The notes beneath the pieces were generated by a model, which did no database searches, was not told the DNA's origin, and worked only from the letters and a program-made list of their open reading frames with translations. From NCBI GenBank assembly GCA_023251515.1, contig JAHEYQ010000013.1, positions 1 through 37,534 on the forward strand: DNA of 37,534 nt, given 5' to 3'. The stretch comes from Bacteroidales bacterium. Its GTDB lineage: Bacteria; Bacteroidota; Bacteroidia; Bacteroidales; JACABE01. Shown piece by piece: positions 1 to 8,811 of this stretch. The position numbers and the translations under genes are program-made. Every line of letters begins with the position of its first letter. Position 1 is the stretch's first letter.

Positions 1-594
1 AAACCTGAATTTATCGATAATTTCGGAAGAAAGAGTCTCCGGAATTGATTGCTTAGCCATCAAAATGAGGTTTGCTGTAATTTTGCTGATGCCTTTAGAG
101 TTTAAACCAATCGATTTTAGTTTTTCGGTAGAATTGTAAAAAGGGTATAAACCTTCTGTAATCTCCTGTTGACTTTCTGCCACTGTTTCAATATCAGGAT
201 GACTGATATTAAAGCTTCTGTTAAAAAGACTTGGTTTACCAAAAACAATATATTCTTCACCAATACGGAGTTTTTCTTTTATCCATTTAATTCCCTGAAA
301 CCATATCAATTCAATACTGCCGCTATCATCTTTCAAAACAGCTACCAATCTGCTTGCCCGCATTTGTCCGTGAGTTTCTAACGAAACAATTTTGCCTTTT
401 AATTGCACATATACCAAATCGTTGTCAATTTCGGCAATTCTGTGGTATTTACTTCTGTCGATGTAACGGAAAGGATAATATTGCAGCAAATCGCCAAAAG
501 TGCGGATATTCAGTTCATTCGTGAGCATTTCAGCCCGTTTGGGACCTACTCCTTTCAGAAACTCTATTTTGGTATCGGCAAAGTTAAACTGCAT
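1..594 (-). CDS. recG: ATP-dependent DNA helicase RecG, N-terminal part (cut by window edge)
   Basis: Reverse-strand reading frame from ATG at 594-592, open to base 1 (198 codons), so the C-terminal helicase motor lies outside the window. RecG remodels stalled replication forks and branched DNA. The visible part matches the RecG wedge region: the opening IEFLKGVGPKRAEML is the helix-hairpin-helix-like start, followed by RTFGDLLQYYPFRYIDRS, which is characteristic of RecG, and an OB-fold stretch with VQLKGKIVSLETHG and GSIELIWFQG. The start is supported by a TAGGTTTG -7 box 15-22 bases upstream on the same strand. The gene is separated from the upstream T9SS gene by a terminator hairpin, so it is probably its own transcription unit. 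Family identity is confident; completeness cannot be judged. Confidence 0.9.
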   Translation of the reverse strand, partial: MQFNFADTKIEFLKGVGPKRAEMLTNELNIRTFGDLLQYYPFRYIDRSKYHRIAEIDNDLVYVQLKGKIVSLETHGQMRASRLVAVLKDDSGSIELIWFQGIKWIKEKLRIGEEYIVFGKPSLFNRSFNISHPDIETVAESQQEITEGLYPFYNSTEKLKSIGLNSKGISKITANLILMAKQSIPETLSSEIIDKFRF

Positions 595-608
595 TTATGT
601 TTTTTCTG

Positions 609-616
609 CAAACCTA
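609..616 (-). promoter_or_regulatory. -7 promoter box of recG
   Basis: The reverse strand reads TAGGTTTG, an exact match to the Bacteroidetes -7 consensus TAnnTTTG, placing transcription start only a few bases upstream of the recG ATG at 594. No good -33 TTG was found at the usual spacing, so this rests on the -7 box and its position. Confidence 0.55.
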
Positions 617-629
617 ATTATTTTATTCT

Positions 630-670
630 AAAAAAAAAAGAATCCATTACAAAAAAATTATAATGGATTC
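630..670 (-). terminator. Rho-independent terminator of the 752-3115 gene
   Basis: Ten-base arms (640-649 and 661-670, GAATCCATTA with TAATGGATTC) enclose an 11-base loop. On the reverse strand the hairpin is followed by a run of nine T (complement of 631-639). It ends the reverse-strand adhesin gene and insulates recG. Confidence 0.8.
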
Positions 671-751
671 TATAAATATTACAAATACAAAATACAAACT
701 ACTAATTATTTAAACTGTAACAACATTCTATAAAGCCATAAACAACTAAAT

Positions 752-3115
752 TTATCTCACAACGGTTACACTTCCAACTCTTTCTCTTGATTTACCATTA
801 ACTTCTTTATATGTAATATAATAAACATAAACACCCGGCGAAACATAATCGCCAACATTATGATATTTACCATTCCAACCCGATTCAATATCGGTAGTCG
901 AAAAAATTTCCTGTCCCCATCTGTTATAAATAAGCATTTGATAATTCTTTATATCAATTCCTTTGCCACGTGGTCTGAAAATGTTTACTTCTGAATTTAA
1001 ACTTGTGGTAACTAAAGCATTTGGAATATAAAAAGAAATTGGTGTTTCAACTAAAATACTTGTATAAGAAGAATCTTTACATGCATAATCGGAAGCAACT
1101 ACCAGCCATACCACATAACTTCCCCCACCCGAAAATATATGTTCTGGCGATTGCAGATTAGATATATTGGAAGAAGAATTAACATCACCAAAATTCCAGC
1201 TCCAGTTTACTGCATTCGTAGATTGATCAGTAAAAATCACAATCGGTGCATCCGTATTAACAACCATCGGATCAGCAATAAAACTGGCAACCGGTTTAGG
1301 ATGAACCTTAACAATGCCACTTGCAGTATCTTTACAGCCTGCATTATCTGAAGCAATTACAGTATAAGTTGTGGTTGCAGGAGGCGAAACCGTTAATGGA
1401 TTAGTAGTTGCATTATTATTTGTCCATAAATAGGTAAGATTGCTACCACCACTTACAGTAAGCGTAGCAGAATAGCCGCTACAGATTTCGGCACTATCAA
1501 CATTAATAACCGGAGGATTATTTACAGTAAGCAATGCAGAATCTTTTCCAATACAATTATTTATATCAGTACCTACTACATAATAAGTAGTAGTAACCGG
1601 AGGACTAACTTTTAAAGGGTTTAACGTTGAAAAATTATTATTCCACGAATAATTTAAGGCACCATTTGCAATTAAAATTGCAGTATCATGCAAACAAATA
1701 TTTGCATCATTAACACTAACAATTGGATTAGCATAAAAAACAACATTGGCAGTTGTACTATCTTTACATCCAAAACTATTTGTTCCAATTACTTTATACT
1801 GAGTACTAATATTAGGGTTAACATACAATGGATTAGAAGTATAACCACCAGGATTCCATAAATATGTATTTGCTCCCGAAGCTTGCAAAACTGCAGTATC
1901 ACCTTCGCATATGGTATCTGAAACTGCAGTTATAACAGGCTTGGGATTTACTGTAACAATAGCTGTATCCTTATTTGTACAACCCCAGGTATTGGAACCT
2001 GTAACAATATAAGATGTAGTAGTTAACGGAACAACTTTTTTAATATTTCCAGGCGTTAAACCATTATTCCATGTATAGGAATTAGCACCAATAGCAGTTA
2101 ATTTTGCAGTATCTCCCTTGCAAACAAAGGTATCGTTTACGATTACATTAGGTTTTGGATGAATTATAATTGGGTGAGTGATGGTAGAATAAAAACCGCC
2201 CATAGTATAAACACCCAAACTAACACTATAGGTACCTCCTGTAGCATACGTATGAGTAGGGTTCTGAACAAAATCGGAACCTCCGTCACCAAAATCCCAA
2301 ACCCAGGCGGCAACAGGCAAACCTGTAATGCTTTGATCAGTAAAAGTTATAGGTTGACCAGCACAGGCAGTAGAATCAGAAACAAAATTTGAAACCGTTG
2401 TCATACAAACTTTTTGAACATTCCAACAACCACCTGTAGAACCACTTACTCCCCAATACACATTCGGATCGCCAGAAAAAATTCCGTTTATAACATTCCC
2501 AGTGTATGATATTGTAGGTGTGGCAGGCAATACAGTTGCATTGCCGAAATATACATTAATAGTTCCACTGCCTCCAGAAGAAGGAATCCAGTTAAATCTG
2601 AAAAGATGATATTGTCCATCAGTAATATTTACAGGAAAACCAACAGCAGAGGTATATGAAGTCAATTGATTTGCAGTATTATGCAATTCATCACCATTTT
2701 TATGTATAGAAATATGTTGATAAGATGGGTCGGTAGGATTGTCAACATATGTATCCATTACAACACCCACAGAAGGTGTTATTCCATTAAACCCAACACC
2801 CGAACCTGCACCAAAAACACCTGAACTCAATGGCTGTAAAACAAAACTCATTCCATCAGCACCACAAGTAGGTGGATCATAATGAGGATTGTTTCTGTTT
2901 CCGAAATTTAAAGAAAGTGTGATATCAAAAGGTTGGTTTAAATTGATTTTAAATATATTCCAAACAGCACCAGCCTGTCCGGTTGTACTTGTTAATGTAT
3001 AACAACCTGAAGGTGTGGTAGGAATAGCTGTACCTGCAACATTATATTGCTGTGCATTAAGATTATTCAGCGTAAATCCCATTAAAAAAATCAAAAACAA
3101 TAAGTATAATCTCAT
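752..3115 (-). CDS. T9SS-secreted adhesin: lectin-like, PKD and Ig-like domains with gliding-motility-type C-terminal domain
   Basis: A large surface or secreted protein. An ATG at 3148 gives 798 aa, but I prefer the ATG at 3115 (787 aa) because it puts the signal peptide MRLYLLFLIFLMGF...NAQQ at the very N-terminus. In 798-aa numbering: signal peptide 12-33; L-type lectin-like domain about 34-250 (GADGMSFVLQP, VGVVMDTYVDNP); PKD domain about 255-330 with WDFGDGG and HTYATGGTYSVSL; four Ig-like repeats of about 70 aa, each with conserved Cys and a YTWNN/YLWNP-type core; a second PKD domain (WSWNFGD); and a C-terminal sorting domain with IYNRWGQEIF and PGVYVYYI. That last domain is the type-B gliding-motility-associated (CHU_C) domain recognised by T9SS. 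Probable role is binding glycans or surfaces (inference). The ligand is unknown. Confidence 0.88.
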   Translation of the reverse strand: MRLYLLFLIFLMGFTLNNLNAQQYNVAGTAIPTTPSGCYTLTSTTGQAGAVWNIFKINLNQPFDITLSLNFGNRNNPHYDPPTCGADGMSFVLQPLSSGVFGAGSGVGFNGITPSVGVVMDTYVDNPTDPSYQHISIHKNGDELHNTANQLTSYTSAVGFPVNITDGQYHLFRFNWIPSSGGSGTINVYFGNATVLPATPTISYTGNVINGIFSGDPNVYWGVSGSTGGCWNVQKVCMTTVSNFVSDSTACAGQPITFTDQSITGLPVAAWVWDFGDGGSDFVQNPTHTYATGGTYSVSLGVYTMGGFYSTITHPIIIHPKPNVIVNDTFVCKGDTAKLTAIGANSYTWNNGLTPGNIKKVVPLTTTSYIVTGSNTWGCTNKDTAIVTVNPKPVITAVSDTICEGDTAVLQASGANTYLWNPGGYTSNPLYVNPNISTQYKVIGTNSFGCKDSTTANVVFYANPIVSVNDANICLHDTAILIANGALNYSWNNNFSTLNPLKVSPPVTTTYYVVGTDINNCIGKDSALLTVNNPPVINVDSAEICSGYSATLTVSGGSNLTYLWTNNNATTNPLTVSPPATTTYTVIASDNAGCKDTASGIVKVHPKPVASFIADPMVVNTDAPIVIFTDQSTNAVNWSWNFGDVNSSSNISNLQSPEHIFSGGGSYVVWLVVASDYACKDSSYTSILVETPISFYIPNALVTTSLNSEVNIFRPRGKGIDIKNYQMLIYNRWGQEIFSTTDIESGWNGKYHNVGDYVSPGVYVYYITYKEVNGKSRERVGSVTVVR

Positions 3116-3247
3116 TTGTTTTATTTCTGACATAATGTATTTTTTCATATAAACATTCTTTACAATTTAATTATTAATAGATTTTAATAAAAAAATTGAC
3201 TAAAAAACAAGAAAAATCAAGTAATTTTAATCTGTTTTTTCACTTTA

Positions 3248-3255
3248 CAAATATA
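3248..3255 (-). promoter_or_regulatory. Candidate -7 box for the T9SS adhesin gene
   Basis: The reverse strand reads TATATTTG, fitting TAnnTTTG, about 100-130 bases upstream of the possible starts at 3148 and 3115. No clear -33 element was found, and the region is very AT-rich, so a chance match is possible. Confidence 0.35.
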
Positions 3256-3468
3256 ATAAATATTTGTTTAGTTTTTAAATATTTAGAAAAATTTAAACCG
3301 ATTTAGTTATTTTGTAAAAAAAGTGTTTTCAATCAATTATTTGCATTTAATGTTTTGATATATTAAACCAACTTTTCGTTGGATTTGAATACTAAAATAT
3401 CAAAAGGGATTATAAAATATCAGAGATTTTATAAAAGATTTGCCAAATACAATTTATTGAATTTTTAC

Positions 3469-3476
3469 TATTTTTG
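3469..3476 (+). promoter_or_regulatory. -7-like box before methyltransferase
   Basis: TATTTTTG matches TAnnTTTG. It lies only five bases before the ATG at 3481, so a transcript from it would be nearly leaderless. There is no -33 TTG at normal spacing. It supports the 3481 start only weakly. Confidence 0.35.
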
Positions 3477-3480
3477 CCGA

Positions 3481-4266
3481 ATGAATAAAATTAAAATCAT
3501 CTTTAAGTTTTTAAAATATCGATTTAAATCTCAAACCAAATTCGATATTCACTCTCCTTTTGTATATGAACTTCTTATAAAATGTATAAACGATAAAAAA
3601 AAATATTTGGATTATATTGTAATTGAAAACCTTCGCAAAGATTTGTTAAAAAACAAAAAAACAATTGAAATTCAGGATTTTGGTGCAGGTAGCCTTATCT
3701 CATCATCAAAAACAAGAACGATTAGTGAAATAACCTTAAACTCAGCCAAACAAAAAAAATATGCGCAATTGCTTTTCAGACTTATTAAGTATTTTCAACC
3801 TCAAAATATTCTCGAATTGGGAACTTCAATGGGGATAAGCTCTGCATATATGGCGAAAGCTGCACCTAATGCTCAGCTAATAACAATTGAAGGAAGTAAC
3901 AATATTTCAGAAATTGCAATTGAAAACTTCCGGGAACTTAATATTGAAAATATTATTGTAAAAACAGGAAACTTTGATAATATTCTTAAAGATGTTTTAA
4001 AGGAAAATCGCAATTTTGATTTTATTTTCTTTGATGGTAATCATCGTAAAGAGCCCACATTGAAATACTTTCAACAATGTTTATCATATAAAAAACCTGA
4101 TACTGTTTTTATTTTTGACGATATCCATTGGTCAGAAGAAATGGAAGAAGCCTGGGCAGAAATCAAAAATTCAGAACAAGTAAGTATGAGTATCGATTTG
4201 TTTTTTATCGGTTTAATCTTCTTTAGAAAAGAATTTACAAAACAACACTTTATAATACGATTCTAA
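3481..4266 (+). CDS. Class I SAM-dependent methyltransferase (O-methyltransferase-like)
   Basis: 261 aa from the ATG at 3481. The frame extends upstream to 3379, but those 34 residues look non-coding and a TATTTTTG promoter box sits directly before 3481. Conserved features: SAM-binding motif I ILELGTSMGISSAYMA around residues 110-124, acidic loop LITIEGS, FDFIFFDGNHRK with D185, and FIFDDIHWSEEMEEAW with D213/D214. Together these resemble O-methyltransferase type 3 / class I small-molecule methyltransferases that coordinate a metal. The N-terminal part (FDIHSPFVYELL) matches a Bacteroidetes-specific group. The substrate cannot be told. The stop overlaps the stop of the opposite-strand repeat gene by four bases. 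Confidence 0.82.
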   Translation: MNKIKIIFKFLKYRFKSQTKFDIHSPFVYELLIKCINDKKKYLDYIVIENLRKDLLKNKKTIEIQDFGAGSLISSSKTRTISEITLNSAKQKKYAQLLFRLIKYFQPQNILELGTSMGISSAYMAKAAPNAQLITIEGSNNISEIAIENFRELNIENIIVKTGNFDNILKDVLKENRNFDFIFFDGNHRKEPTLKYFQQCLSYKKPDTVFIFDDIHWSEEMEEAWAEIKNSEQVSMSIDLFFIGLIFFRKEFTKQHFIIRF

Positions 4267-5792
4267 GCTTTTGATTTTACATTCAGAAATGTTAATTCAT
4301 TGCTTTTGGCAGAATAAACAACTTTTTTGTGATTATAAAAAACTACTTCAATTTCATATTCATCTATATTGCAAACCAATCCATTGCCATGTTTTGGATG
4401 AGAAACAGCTGTTCCTATTATTACATCATTACTCATGTATTTTTCAATTTCAGATGATAAGAGTATGGAAGATTCTGCTCTGGTTCTCGACTTTTCAGGC
4501 ACAACTTTTAACGGTTTTTCAAAAAAATCATCAATTTGTGGTGTCTTTGAATCAGGATACTTAATGCTTGCTGTACTTTGATATTTCTCTATTGGTAGTT
4601 CAAATGCATTTTTATCGAAAATATTATTCGTTAACATGGAATTCTCAGCATTTGCATTTGATTTCTTATCAGGTTTAATATCAATTTGCTTTTCAGTATT
4701 TTCTAAATTCGAAAAACTTTGTTTTCTTCCATCCAAAAAGATAATTTCATAAGAATTTTTCATAATTTTACTTATCATTCCTTCGCCAAAATCAGGATGA
4801 TTAATTTGTTTTCCTACATAAATATCATCCAACCGAAAAGAATTATCAGTTTTAACTAAAACGGGGTTTTCTCTTTCAATTGGATTTTTATTTAATAAAA
4901 ATTCTTCCGGAACATTCTGTTTGAATGTTTTTTCGGCGAATTCAAATCTTTGCTTTTTTCCATTCAAGAAAATAATTTCATAAAAACTCTCACCTAATTT
5001 GCTAATCATTCCGTCACCTAACTCAGGATGATTAATTTGTTTTCCGACAAATAAATTGTTTTCATCAAAATAATCTGCATCATTTTTTATAGAAATGTAA
5101 TCAGTTTTTGCAGGTTTTTCGGGTATTGTTTGAATTTCATGCTGTTGTGGGTTGTCGGGTAAAAGAAAGCTTTGTTTATGCCCGTCCAAAAAGATTACTT
5201 CATATGTATCATTAAATATTTTACTTACCATTCCATCACCAATGTTTGGAATAGAAACCTGCTTGCCAACAAATAAATCAATTGATTCTGACTTATCAGA
5301 TTGAAAATTGGTTTCAATTTCAAGCTTATCTAATGCCATTTCTGAATTTGTAAGCAGCTTTAAATCTGGTGAATTTATTGGGATATTATGCTTTTCTCCA
5401 TTCAAAAAGATAATCTGATATTCGTTTTTCAATATTTTTGTAATCATACCTTCTCCCAAAAGAGAATGCAAAACACGTGTATTTTTATTCATTGCTTGCG
5501 CTTTGCTCTGATTATTTAACTCATAATCAAAATATTCAGCACGATTTCCTTCTTTCAGCAAATCAAGTTCTTTTTTTATTTTATTGGCAGCAGATGGCAA
5601 TGGTGGTTCAAGCCTTTCTAATTCAAAATTAGAAGAACCAATAAGTACAACTTCATCTGTATCAGTAGAAAAGCTTCTGCGTTGCTCATCTAAAAATAAA
5701 ACTTCCATCTGATTATTTCTGATTTGAATAATCATACCTTCACCAAATTTGTAATGATTTATCCTGTTTCCTACCGAAAATTTTGTTTTCAT
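4263..5792 (-). CDS. Repeat protein with six Tudor/SH3-like UvrD-C-type modules
   Basis: 509 aa, no signal peptide or membrane segment, so cytoplasmic. It contains six copies of a module of about 37 aa at residues 6-42, 104-138, 174-210, 248-284, 325-361 and 458-494. The pattern is VGKxINHPxFGxGMISKI....YEIIFLDGKKQSF. This strongly recalls the small beta-barrel at the C-terminus of UvrD/PcrA helicases (V.H..FG.G.V), where it binds RNA polymerase, but no helicase is present. Linkers are charged, low-complexity and of varied length. Copies 3-5 are most alike, suggesting recent duplication; the first, second and sixth are diverged. Partner binding (nucleic acid, polymerase or protein) is inference; the exact role is unknown. 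Confidence 0.75.
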   Translation of the reverse strand: MKTKFSVGNRINHYKFGEGMIIQIRNNQMEVLFLDEQRRSFSTDTDEVVLIGSSNFELERLEPPLPSAANKIKKELDLLKEGNRAEYFDYELNNQSKAQAMNKNTRVLHSLLGEGMITKILKNEYQIIFLNGEKHNIPINSPDLKLLTNSEMALDKLEIETNFQSDKSESIDLFVGKQVSIPNIGDGMVSKIFNDTYEVIFLDGHKQSFLLPDNPQQHEIQTIPEKPAKTDYISIKNDADYFDENNLFVGKQINHPELGDGMISKLGESFYEIIFLNGKKQRFEFAEKTFKQNVPEEFLLNKNPIERENPVLVKTDNSFRLDDIYVGKQINHPDFGEGMISKIMKNSYEIIFLDGRKQSFSNLENTEKQIDIKPDKKSNANAENSMLTNNIFDKNAFELPIEKYQSTASIKYPDSKTPQIDDFFEKPLKVVPEKSRTRAESSILLSSEIEKYMSNDVIIGTAVSHPKHGNGLVCNIDEYEIEVVFYNHKKVVYSAKSNELTFLNVKSKA

Positions 5793-6005
5793 ACCTTGAT
5801 TTTGAATTTCAAACTGCTAAATTACGAAATGTAATTAATTCGATGTTAAAAAAAATATTAAAATCTATTTTTAAAACGAAATCTCTCTTAAGTGATTTAC
5901 TTAATTATTTTAAGCAAATAACCAATTCAAATTACGTTTTAATATTAACATACAAAACAACAACAATTCCAAACTTTGCAATGTTAATAATCAATTTTAA
6001 ATAAC

Positions 6006-6764
6006 ATGAATATATTTAAACAATTTTTTACAGGTATTTGTTTGATAACCCTACTTTTTGTATCAGTTTTTACAGTAAAAGCACAAACTGAAGAAGGTAA
6101 ATCAAAATTAAAACTAACAACAAGTATAATGAATCGATATGTGTGGAGAGGCTTACAATTAGGTGGTGCCTATCCGAGCATTCAACCAACTTTGGAATTC
6201 AGTAAAGGAAAATTAGCAATTGGTGCTTGGGGTGCATTTTCAACCAATGGGTTACAAAGCCAGGAAGTTGATTTGTATGCATCATATACATTTGCAAAAG
6301 AAATGTTTACTTTTACGTTGACAGATTATTTCTTTCCAAGTGATACAGCATCATATAACTACTTTGTTTATGATAAAGATGCAACTTCGCATTTATTTGA
6401 AGCAAGTTTAAAATTTAATGGTACAGATAAAATTCCATTTACATTATTAGTTGCAGCAAATATTTATGGTGCTGATACTAAAAAATTAAACGGAGATAAT
6501 GTGATGTCTTCATATATTGAATTGGGTTATAATACAAAAATAGGAGAAACAGACTTAAATGCATTTATTGGTAGTGCATTAAATGCACCTGGCGATAATC
6601 TGACTGGATTTTATGGAAATACCAAAACCGGAATTATAAATTTAGGAGCTACAGCATCAAAAGAAATACAACTCAGTGATAAATTTTCACTTCCGGTTAC
6701 TACTTCTTTGATTTTTAACCCATATGCAGGAAAAATATTTTTCGTTTTCGGATTTACATTATAA
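6006..6764 (+). CDS. Putative outer-membrane beta-barrel protein (TorF-like porin family)
   Basis: 252 aa with a signal peptide at residues 1-26 (LITLLFVSVFTVKAQ). The mature protein shows alternating hydrophobic/polar strands typical of an outer-membrane barrel (LTTSIMNRYVWRGLQLG, DLYASYTFAK, SYIELGYNTKIG, INLGATASKEI) and ends in FGFTL, a typical C-terminal beta-signal-like end. The opening SIMNRYVWRG is shared by proteins annotated as TorF-family putative porins. It lies 29 bases before amtB on the same strand, suggesting co-transcription and a role in passing small nitrogen compounds across the outer membrane (inference). Confidence 0.7.
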   Translation: MNIFKQFFTGICLITLLFVSVFTVKAQTEEGKSKLKLTTSIMNRYVWRGLQLGGAYPSIQPTLEFSKGKLAIGAWGAFSTNGLQSQEVDLYASYTFAKEMFTFTLTDYFFPSDTASYNYFVYDKDATSHLFEASLKFNGTDKIPFTLLVAANIYGADTKKLNGDNVMSSYIELGYNTKIGETDLNAFIGSALNAPGDNLTGFYGNTKTGIINLGATASKEIQLSDKFSLPVTTSLIFNPYAGKIFFVFGFTL

Positions 6765-6793
6765 TTTTTTTTAAACAATAAATACAAAATAAA

Positions 6794-8011
6794 ATGATGG
6801 ACACAGGTTCTACCGGGTTTATGCTGCTTGCTTGCAGTTTGGTGATGCTAATGACTCCCGGCTTAGCTTTTTTTTATGGTGGTTTAGCTACCAAAAGAAA
6901 CATTTTAGGTATTATGATCCAAAGCTTTGCTTCTTTAGGATGGACTACAGTTTTATGGGTAGCTTTTGGATATTCACTTTGCTTTAGTGGAGGAGAAGGC
7001 GGTATTTTCGGAAATTTTGATAAATTTTTCCTTAATGGTATAGCTATTGATTCTATGTATAGTAACGGAAAAATTCCTGAAATTGTTTTTGTTGCTTATC
7101 AAATGATGTTTGCAATTATTACCCCTGCTCTAATAACCGGAGCTTTTGCAAATCGTGTTACATTTAAATCTTACATGATTTTCTTAACTTTCTGGCAGAT
7201 TCTGGTTTATTATCCATTTGTTCATATGATATGGGGTGGCGGTCTTTTAGCTCAATGGGGCGTTTTAGATTTTGCTGGAGGTATTGTAGTACATGCTACA
7301 GCAGGTTTTGCTGCATTGGCGTCAGTTTTTTATGTAGGAGCGCGTGTTGATAAAAATTCTACTCCTAATAGCATTCCATTAGTTGCTATTGGTAGTGGTT
7401 TATTATGGTTTGGTTGGTATGGTTTCAATGCCGGTAGTGAAGTAGCAGTTGATTTTGTTACATCTGCAGCATTCCTAAACACAGATATTGCAGCTTCATT
7501 TGCCACAATGTCGTGGGTTATAATAGAATGGAGCAGAGAAAAGAAACCAAAATTTGTTGGATTACTTACAGGTTCGATAGCCGGATTGGCTACTATTACT
7601 CCCTGTGCAGGTTTTGTTCCTATATGGGCTTCACCAATAATTGGTACAGCAGCCGGAATTGTGTGTTATCTGGCTGTTCAGCTTAAGAACAAAATGAAAT
7701 GGGACGACGCTCTTGATGTGTGGGGTGTTCATGGTATTGGTGGCGTTTTCGGCACAATATTATTAGGTGTTTTTGCTTCAAAAGCAGTGAATGCTGCTGG
7801 TGCTGATGGCTTATGGTTTGGTAATGCTACTTTCTTTGTTAAAGAATTGGTTGCTGTAACTATAGCTTCGGCTTATGGTTTCATTTTCACTTATTTAATG
7901 TTGGCTATAATCAATAAAATTACACCGGTCAGAGTATCTGAAGAAGATGAAATGGCTGGTTTAGATGTGGCTCTTCATGGCGAACAAGCTTATGATGAAG
8001 GTGCATTGTAA
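6794..8011 (+). CDS. amtB: Ammonium transporter AmtB
   Basis: 405 aa, about eleven membrane segments. Conducts ammonium/ammonia across the inner membrane. The Amt signature is plain: AFFYGGLATKRNILG near the N-terminus, the recruitment aspartate in LDFAGG (D159), the twin pore histidines H167 (GGIVVHA) and H313 (VWGVHGIGG), and the charged cytosolic tail EEDEMAGLDVALHGEQAYDE that in the family contacts PII proteins. No signal peptide, unlike E. coli AmtB. No glnK/PII gene follows; a strong terminator comes directly after, so any PII partner is elsewhere. It pairs with the upstream beta-barrel gene. Confidence 0.95.
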   Translation: MMDTGSTGFMLLACSLVMLMTPGLAFFYGGLATKRNILGIMIQSFASLGWTTVLWVAFGYSLCFSGGEGGIFGNFDKFFLNGIAIDSMYSNGKIPEIVFVAYQMMFAIITPALITGAFANRVTFKSYMIFLTFWQILVYYPFVHMIWGGGLLAQWGVLDFAGGIVVHATAGFAALASVFYVGARVDKNSTPNSIPLVAIGSGLLWFGWYGFNAGSEVAVDFVTSAAFLNTDIAASFATMSWVIIEWSREKKPKFVGLLTGSIAGLATITPCAGFVPIWASPIIGTAAGIVCYLAVQLKNKMKWDDALDVWGVHGIGGVFGTILLGVFASKAVNAAGADGLWFGNATFFVKELVAVTIASAYGFIFTYLMLAIINKITPVRVSEEDEMAGLDVALHGEQAYDEGAL

Positions 8012-8033
8012 TTTTTATGATTTATTTAACTTC

Positions 8034-8064
8034 AAAAGCTTACTGTTAATCAGTAAGCTTTTTT
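8034..8064 (+). terminator. Rho-independent terminator after amtB
   Basis: Perfect 12-bp stem (AAAAGCTTACTG at 8034-8045 with CAGTAAGCTTTT at 8051-8062), five-base loop, followed by T residues. The T-rich tail overlaps the promoter box of the next gene. Confidence 0.88.
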
Positions 8065-8071
8065 ATTTTTG
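8064..8071 (+). promoter_or_regulatory. -7 box of the thioredoxin-like gene
   Basis: TATTTTTG fits TAnnTTTG and lies 21 bases before the ATG at 8093, overlapping the tail of the amtB terminator. This compact terminator-promoter junction supports an independent transcript. Confidence 0.5.
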
Positions 8072-8092
8072 TAATACTAAATACTTAGCTAT

Positions 8093-8617
8093 ATGAGAAA
8101 TCTATTTTTACTCCTTTTTATAGGATTGTTTTTTTTGAATACAAATCAAGCACAAAAATATAATAAAACGATTATCGACAGCAAAACCAATAAAGAAATT
8201 CTTTATGGTAAATGCAATGTGGAAGGTTTCAAAAAAACAGAATTTGGCGAAATCTTTAAAATTGAATACAAATATTATATTCCTGACTCAAGTATTATAT
8301 TAAAAATAAAACCTTTGCTTAAAAAAATCAGGTTTCAGATAACAATGGGAAGCTGGTGTGGCGATAGTCAGCAACAGATTCCACGGTTTATAAAAACACT
8401 CAATATGCTTAATTACAAAACCAAAAAACTTGATATATTGGCAATTGATCATTTTTTCAAAGCAAATAATTTTGAAAAAGGCACAAATAAAATTGAAAAG
8501 ATTCCTACAATTATTGTTTATCGCAAAGGCAAAGAAATTGGTAGAATAATTGAAACTCCAACAGAAACTTTAGAGAAAGATTTACTTAAAATATTATCAA
8601 ATATTAATACAAGATAA
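8093..8617 (+). CDS. Exported thioredoxin-like protein with a CGDS active site
   Basis: 174 aa. Signal peptide residues 1-20 (LFLLLFIGLFFLNTNQA) or an uncleaved anchor, so periplasmic or membrane-facing. The C-terminal half has a thioredoxin fold: ITMGSWCGDSQQQIPRF with W88-C89-G90-D91-S92 at the active-site position, and the cis-proline in EKIPTIIVYRKGKEIGRI (P138). The second cysteine of the classical CxxC is replaced by serine, so it cannot do ordinary dithiol exchange alone; a monothiol or non-redox binding role is likely (inference). The family of WCGDS proteins is common in Bacteroidetes. It is monocistronic by layout. Confidence 0.75.
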   Translation: MRNLFLLLFIGLFFLNTNQAQKYNKTIIDSKTNKEILYGKCNVEGFKKTEFGEIFKIEYKYYIPDSSIILKIKPLLKKIRFQITMGSWCGDSQQQIPRFIKTLNMLNYKTKKLDILAIDHFFKANNFEKGTNKIEKIPTIIVYRKGKEIGRIIETPTETLEKDLLKILSNINTR

Positions 8618-8703
8618 AGTAAATTGGTTTTATTTCACTTCTTATATCATTTTTCCTTTTGAATTTTGATTGGATTTGGATACAAGTCGGCGAAATTGAA
8701 ATA

Positions 8704-8811
8704 TTTTCAGTTTTCAGATGCCATCTGCGGAAGTGCGAATGGCATTTTCAATTTTCAGATGCCATCTGCAAAAGTGCGGAAGACATTTCCAGTTTTAAGG
8801 TGCCATCTGCG
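8704..8811. repeat. 41-bp imperfect tandem repeat, 2.6 copies
   Basis: Units 8704-8744 and 8745-8785, and a partial third at 8786-8811, share the core CAGATGCCATCTGC followed by AAGTGCG. The core contains the palindrome GATGCCATC-type arms. It lies in the 593-base gap between the thioredoxin-like gene and the pyrophosphatase gene. A 62-codon frame crosses it (8659-8847) but looks non-coding. Confidence 0.7.

Larger units (their letters stand above)
3149..3480. other. AT-rich divergent intergenic region
   Basis: Lies between the divergent adhesin and methyltransferase genes. Apart from the candidate -7 box on the reverse strand and a TATTTTTG (3469-3476) just before the methyltransferase ATG, I see no RNA gene or repeat. 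A 5' extension of the methyltransferase frame to ATG 3379 exists but its translation is not family-like. Confidence 0.5.

Noticed and set aside
169..663. Forward frames at 169-381 and 403-663
   Set aside because: They run antisense to recG, whose reverse-strand frame has clear family sequence; translations show no family features.
3379..3480. Upstream extension of the methyltransferase to ATG 3379
   Set aside because: The 34 extra residues look like translated AT-rich intergenic DNA, and a promoter-like box lies between them and ATG 3481.
5783..6004. Forward 73-codon frame before the beta-barrel gene
   Set aside because: AT-rich, Lys/Asn/Ile-heavy translation with no domain or signal; overlaps the start of the reverse repeat gene. 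Probably chance.
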